Assembly (NCBI GenBank): GCA_016713035.1
Contig: JADJPW010000002.1
Location: 907,780 to 971,779 of the forward strand
Direction of reading: 5' to 3'
Origin: Verrucomicrobiaceae bacterium
GTDB taxonomy: Bacteria; Verrucomicrobiota; Verrucomicrobiia; Verrucomicrobiales; Verrucomicrobiaceae
DNA length: 64,000 nucleotides
Positions within the stretch are counted from its first letter, which is position 1. Every line of letters begins with the position of its first letter. Positions 62,960 through 64,000 of the stretch are shown piece by piece. The position numbers and the translations under genes are program-made. The notes under the pieces were generated by a model. It did not search any database. It saw only the letters and a list, made by a program, of their open reading frames with translations, and had not been told where the DNA came from.

Positions 62960-64000
62960 ATGAACCTCCAAAACCAACTCGACACCCTCTCCCGCCGCAC
63001 CTTCTGCGAAAAGTGGGCCACAGCCTCCCTCGGCGTCACCGTGCTGCATGGCCTGGGCGGCCAGTCCTTCGCCGAAACTGCCGGCCACAGGCTTCGGAAA
63101 GGCCAAAAGCGTCATCTTCCTGCAAATGATCGGCGGCGCAGCCCACATCCGACACGCTGGACCCCAAGGAACGGCCTCAGGCCTGCTGGCACCGATCAAA
63201 ACGGCCCCATTGACTTCCAACTCGGTGGGACCATGGTCAATCTCGCTTAACAGGCCGACGAAGTGTCCATCATCCACAGCATGACCTCCAAAACGGGCGT
63301 GCATGCCAGCGGCCAGTCGGCGATCCCGCAGCGGCTGAGCAATGTGGCACCATCCAACACCCGAACATCGGCGCCTGGGCACAGCACTTCAGGCTCCAGC
63401 CACAAACACTACCCTCCAGCGTCTGCGTGAACCGCCAGCCGAATGCAGGCAACGGTTTCTTCCCCGCCAGCTGCCCACTGCCCATCTCGACCCTGATGCA
63501 GGCCTGCAATACTCGCAGAGCGACGCCGGTGCTGAGGTCATGCAAAGCGCCTCGCCATGCTCGACAAGCTCGACGCCGGCTTCCGCGAACCCTTCAAGAC
63601 CGCCGCCGTGAAGGCTACGGCGAGTTTTACGAGAAAACCGTCTCCATCATGTCCAGCGCCGATCTGGAGGCCTTTCAGGTACCGCGGACGAACCCGATGC
63701 CCTAAAGAAAAATACGGTCACCTTAAATTCGGCCAAGGCTGCTGCTCGCACGCCGCCTCGTCGAAAAAGGCATCCGCTACGCTCAGAACTCGCCAACGGC
63801 GGCTGGGACATGCACAACAACATCGAAGAGGCCTGGAAGAAAAGGGCCGAACTCGACACCGCACTCGCCGCCCTGCTCCAGGGCCTTTCCCAGCATGGCC
63901 TGCTAGAACCACACTGGTCGTCCTCTGCTCCGAATTCGGCCGTGGCCCCAAGATCAACAGCAGCAGGCGGCCGCGACCACCACCCGAGGTCTTCTCCACC
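62960..64000 (+). pseudogene. Second DUF1501 gene, heavily frameshifted, runs off window
   Basis: Paralogue of the 47240 gene. ATG 62960 gives MNLQNQLDTLSRRTFCEKWA with a twin-arginine signal. Later frames carry PATGFGKAKSVIFLQMIGGA, DEVSIIHSMTSKTGVHASGQ, LEKTVSIMSSADLEAFQ-like text, GGWDMHNNIEEAWKKRAELD and CSEFGRGPKINSS-like text, matching DUF1501 in order. Many small indels and an in-frame TAA (about 63248-63250, before QADEVSIIHS) are present. It is clearly more degraded than the upstream partner. Confidence 0.82.

Noticed and set aside
1..64000. CRISPR arrays, tRNA or rRNA genes
   Set aside because: No regularly spaced repeats, cloverleaf-like sequences or conserved rRNA stretches were seen when reading intergenic regions, though small tRNAs could be missed by eye.

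Overview
This looks like a chromosomal segment (or long metagenome contig) from a Verrucomicrobiota bacterium close to Verrucomicrobiaceae/Prosthecobacter. The pointers are: planctomycete/verrucomicrobial cytochrome families (PSCyt1, PSCyt2/DUF1549, PSD1/DUF1553) with Tat-exported DUF1501 partners, two ThuA-like secreted proteins, a Tat-exported Gfo/Idh/MocA oxidoreductase, a PEP-CTERM protein, a C-terminal 'DxDxDG..NLLEYA' segment on secreted proteins, and a DksA-like protein with a histone H1-like tail. The phylum call rests on family content; no rRNA gene is present.

Layout. 1-16 kb: M3 oligopeptidase (3' end outside the window), a BON-like repeat protein with a coiled-coil membrane partner, a large PSCyt1/PSCyt2/PSD1 cytochrome protein, pdxA, a ThuA protein, trpA, a multidomain subtilase, a secreted esterase, and prfB with an intact programmed +1 frameshift. 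16.4-19.4 kb: a probable cyclic-di-AMP (ydaO-type) riboswitch followed by a zinc-ribbon protein, a PH-domain membrane protein and a flotillin-like SPFH protein. 19.4-26 kb: di-haem oxidoreductase, a secreted jelly-roll protein, peroxiredoxin, a TPR-thioredoxin-fold fusion and a KDG-kinase-like sugar kinase. 25.8-28.5 kb: accessory patch with a tyrosine-integrase remnant, a small membrane protein and a REP-associated (Y1) transposase. 28.5-34 kb: Gfo/Idh/MocA enzyme, a frameshifted gspF-like gene, ThuA, and a frameshifted PQQ beta-propeller gene. 34.5-44.8 kb: housekeeping core (rpsP, khpA, a lysine 2,3-aminomutase family enzyme, Nudix, rplI, a purC-like gene, a second Y1 transposase, glcD-like, DUF4282, DksA-like, rpmG, rpsR, folE2). 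44.9-53 kb: intact SHD1-DUF1549-DUF1553 / DUF1501 pair, DUF4091 protein, a polysaccharide-copolymerase/BY-kinase-like protein, aldose epimerase. 53-64 kb: tandem vanadium-haloperoxidase-like genes joined by a deletion, then three frameshifted minus-strand secreted-protein genes and a frameshifted second copy of the SHD1-DUF1549/DUF1501 pair.

How genes work together. The PSCyt/PSD1 plus DUF1501 pair, PQQ propeller, ThuA proteins and secreted esterase fit a periplasmic or surface polymer-degrading lifestyle, though the molecular roles of DUF1549/1553/1501 are not established. The riboswitch-flotillin group is the most interesting candidate unit: it would place a membrane-scaffold protein under second-messenger control.

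Caveat. From about 57.4 kb to the end nearly every gene is broken by single-base indels, mostly one-base deletions, while the translated similarity stays intact across the breaks. Two more homopolymer breaks lie at 30.9 and 32.2 kb. This may be real decay, but consensus error is at least as likely.
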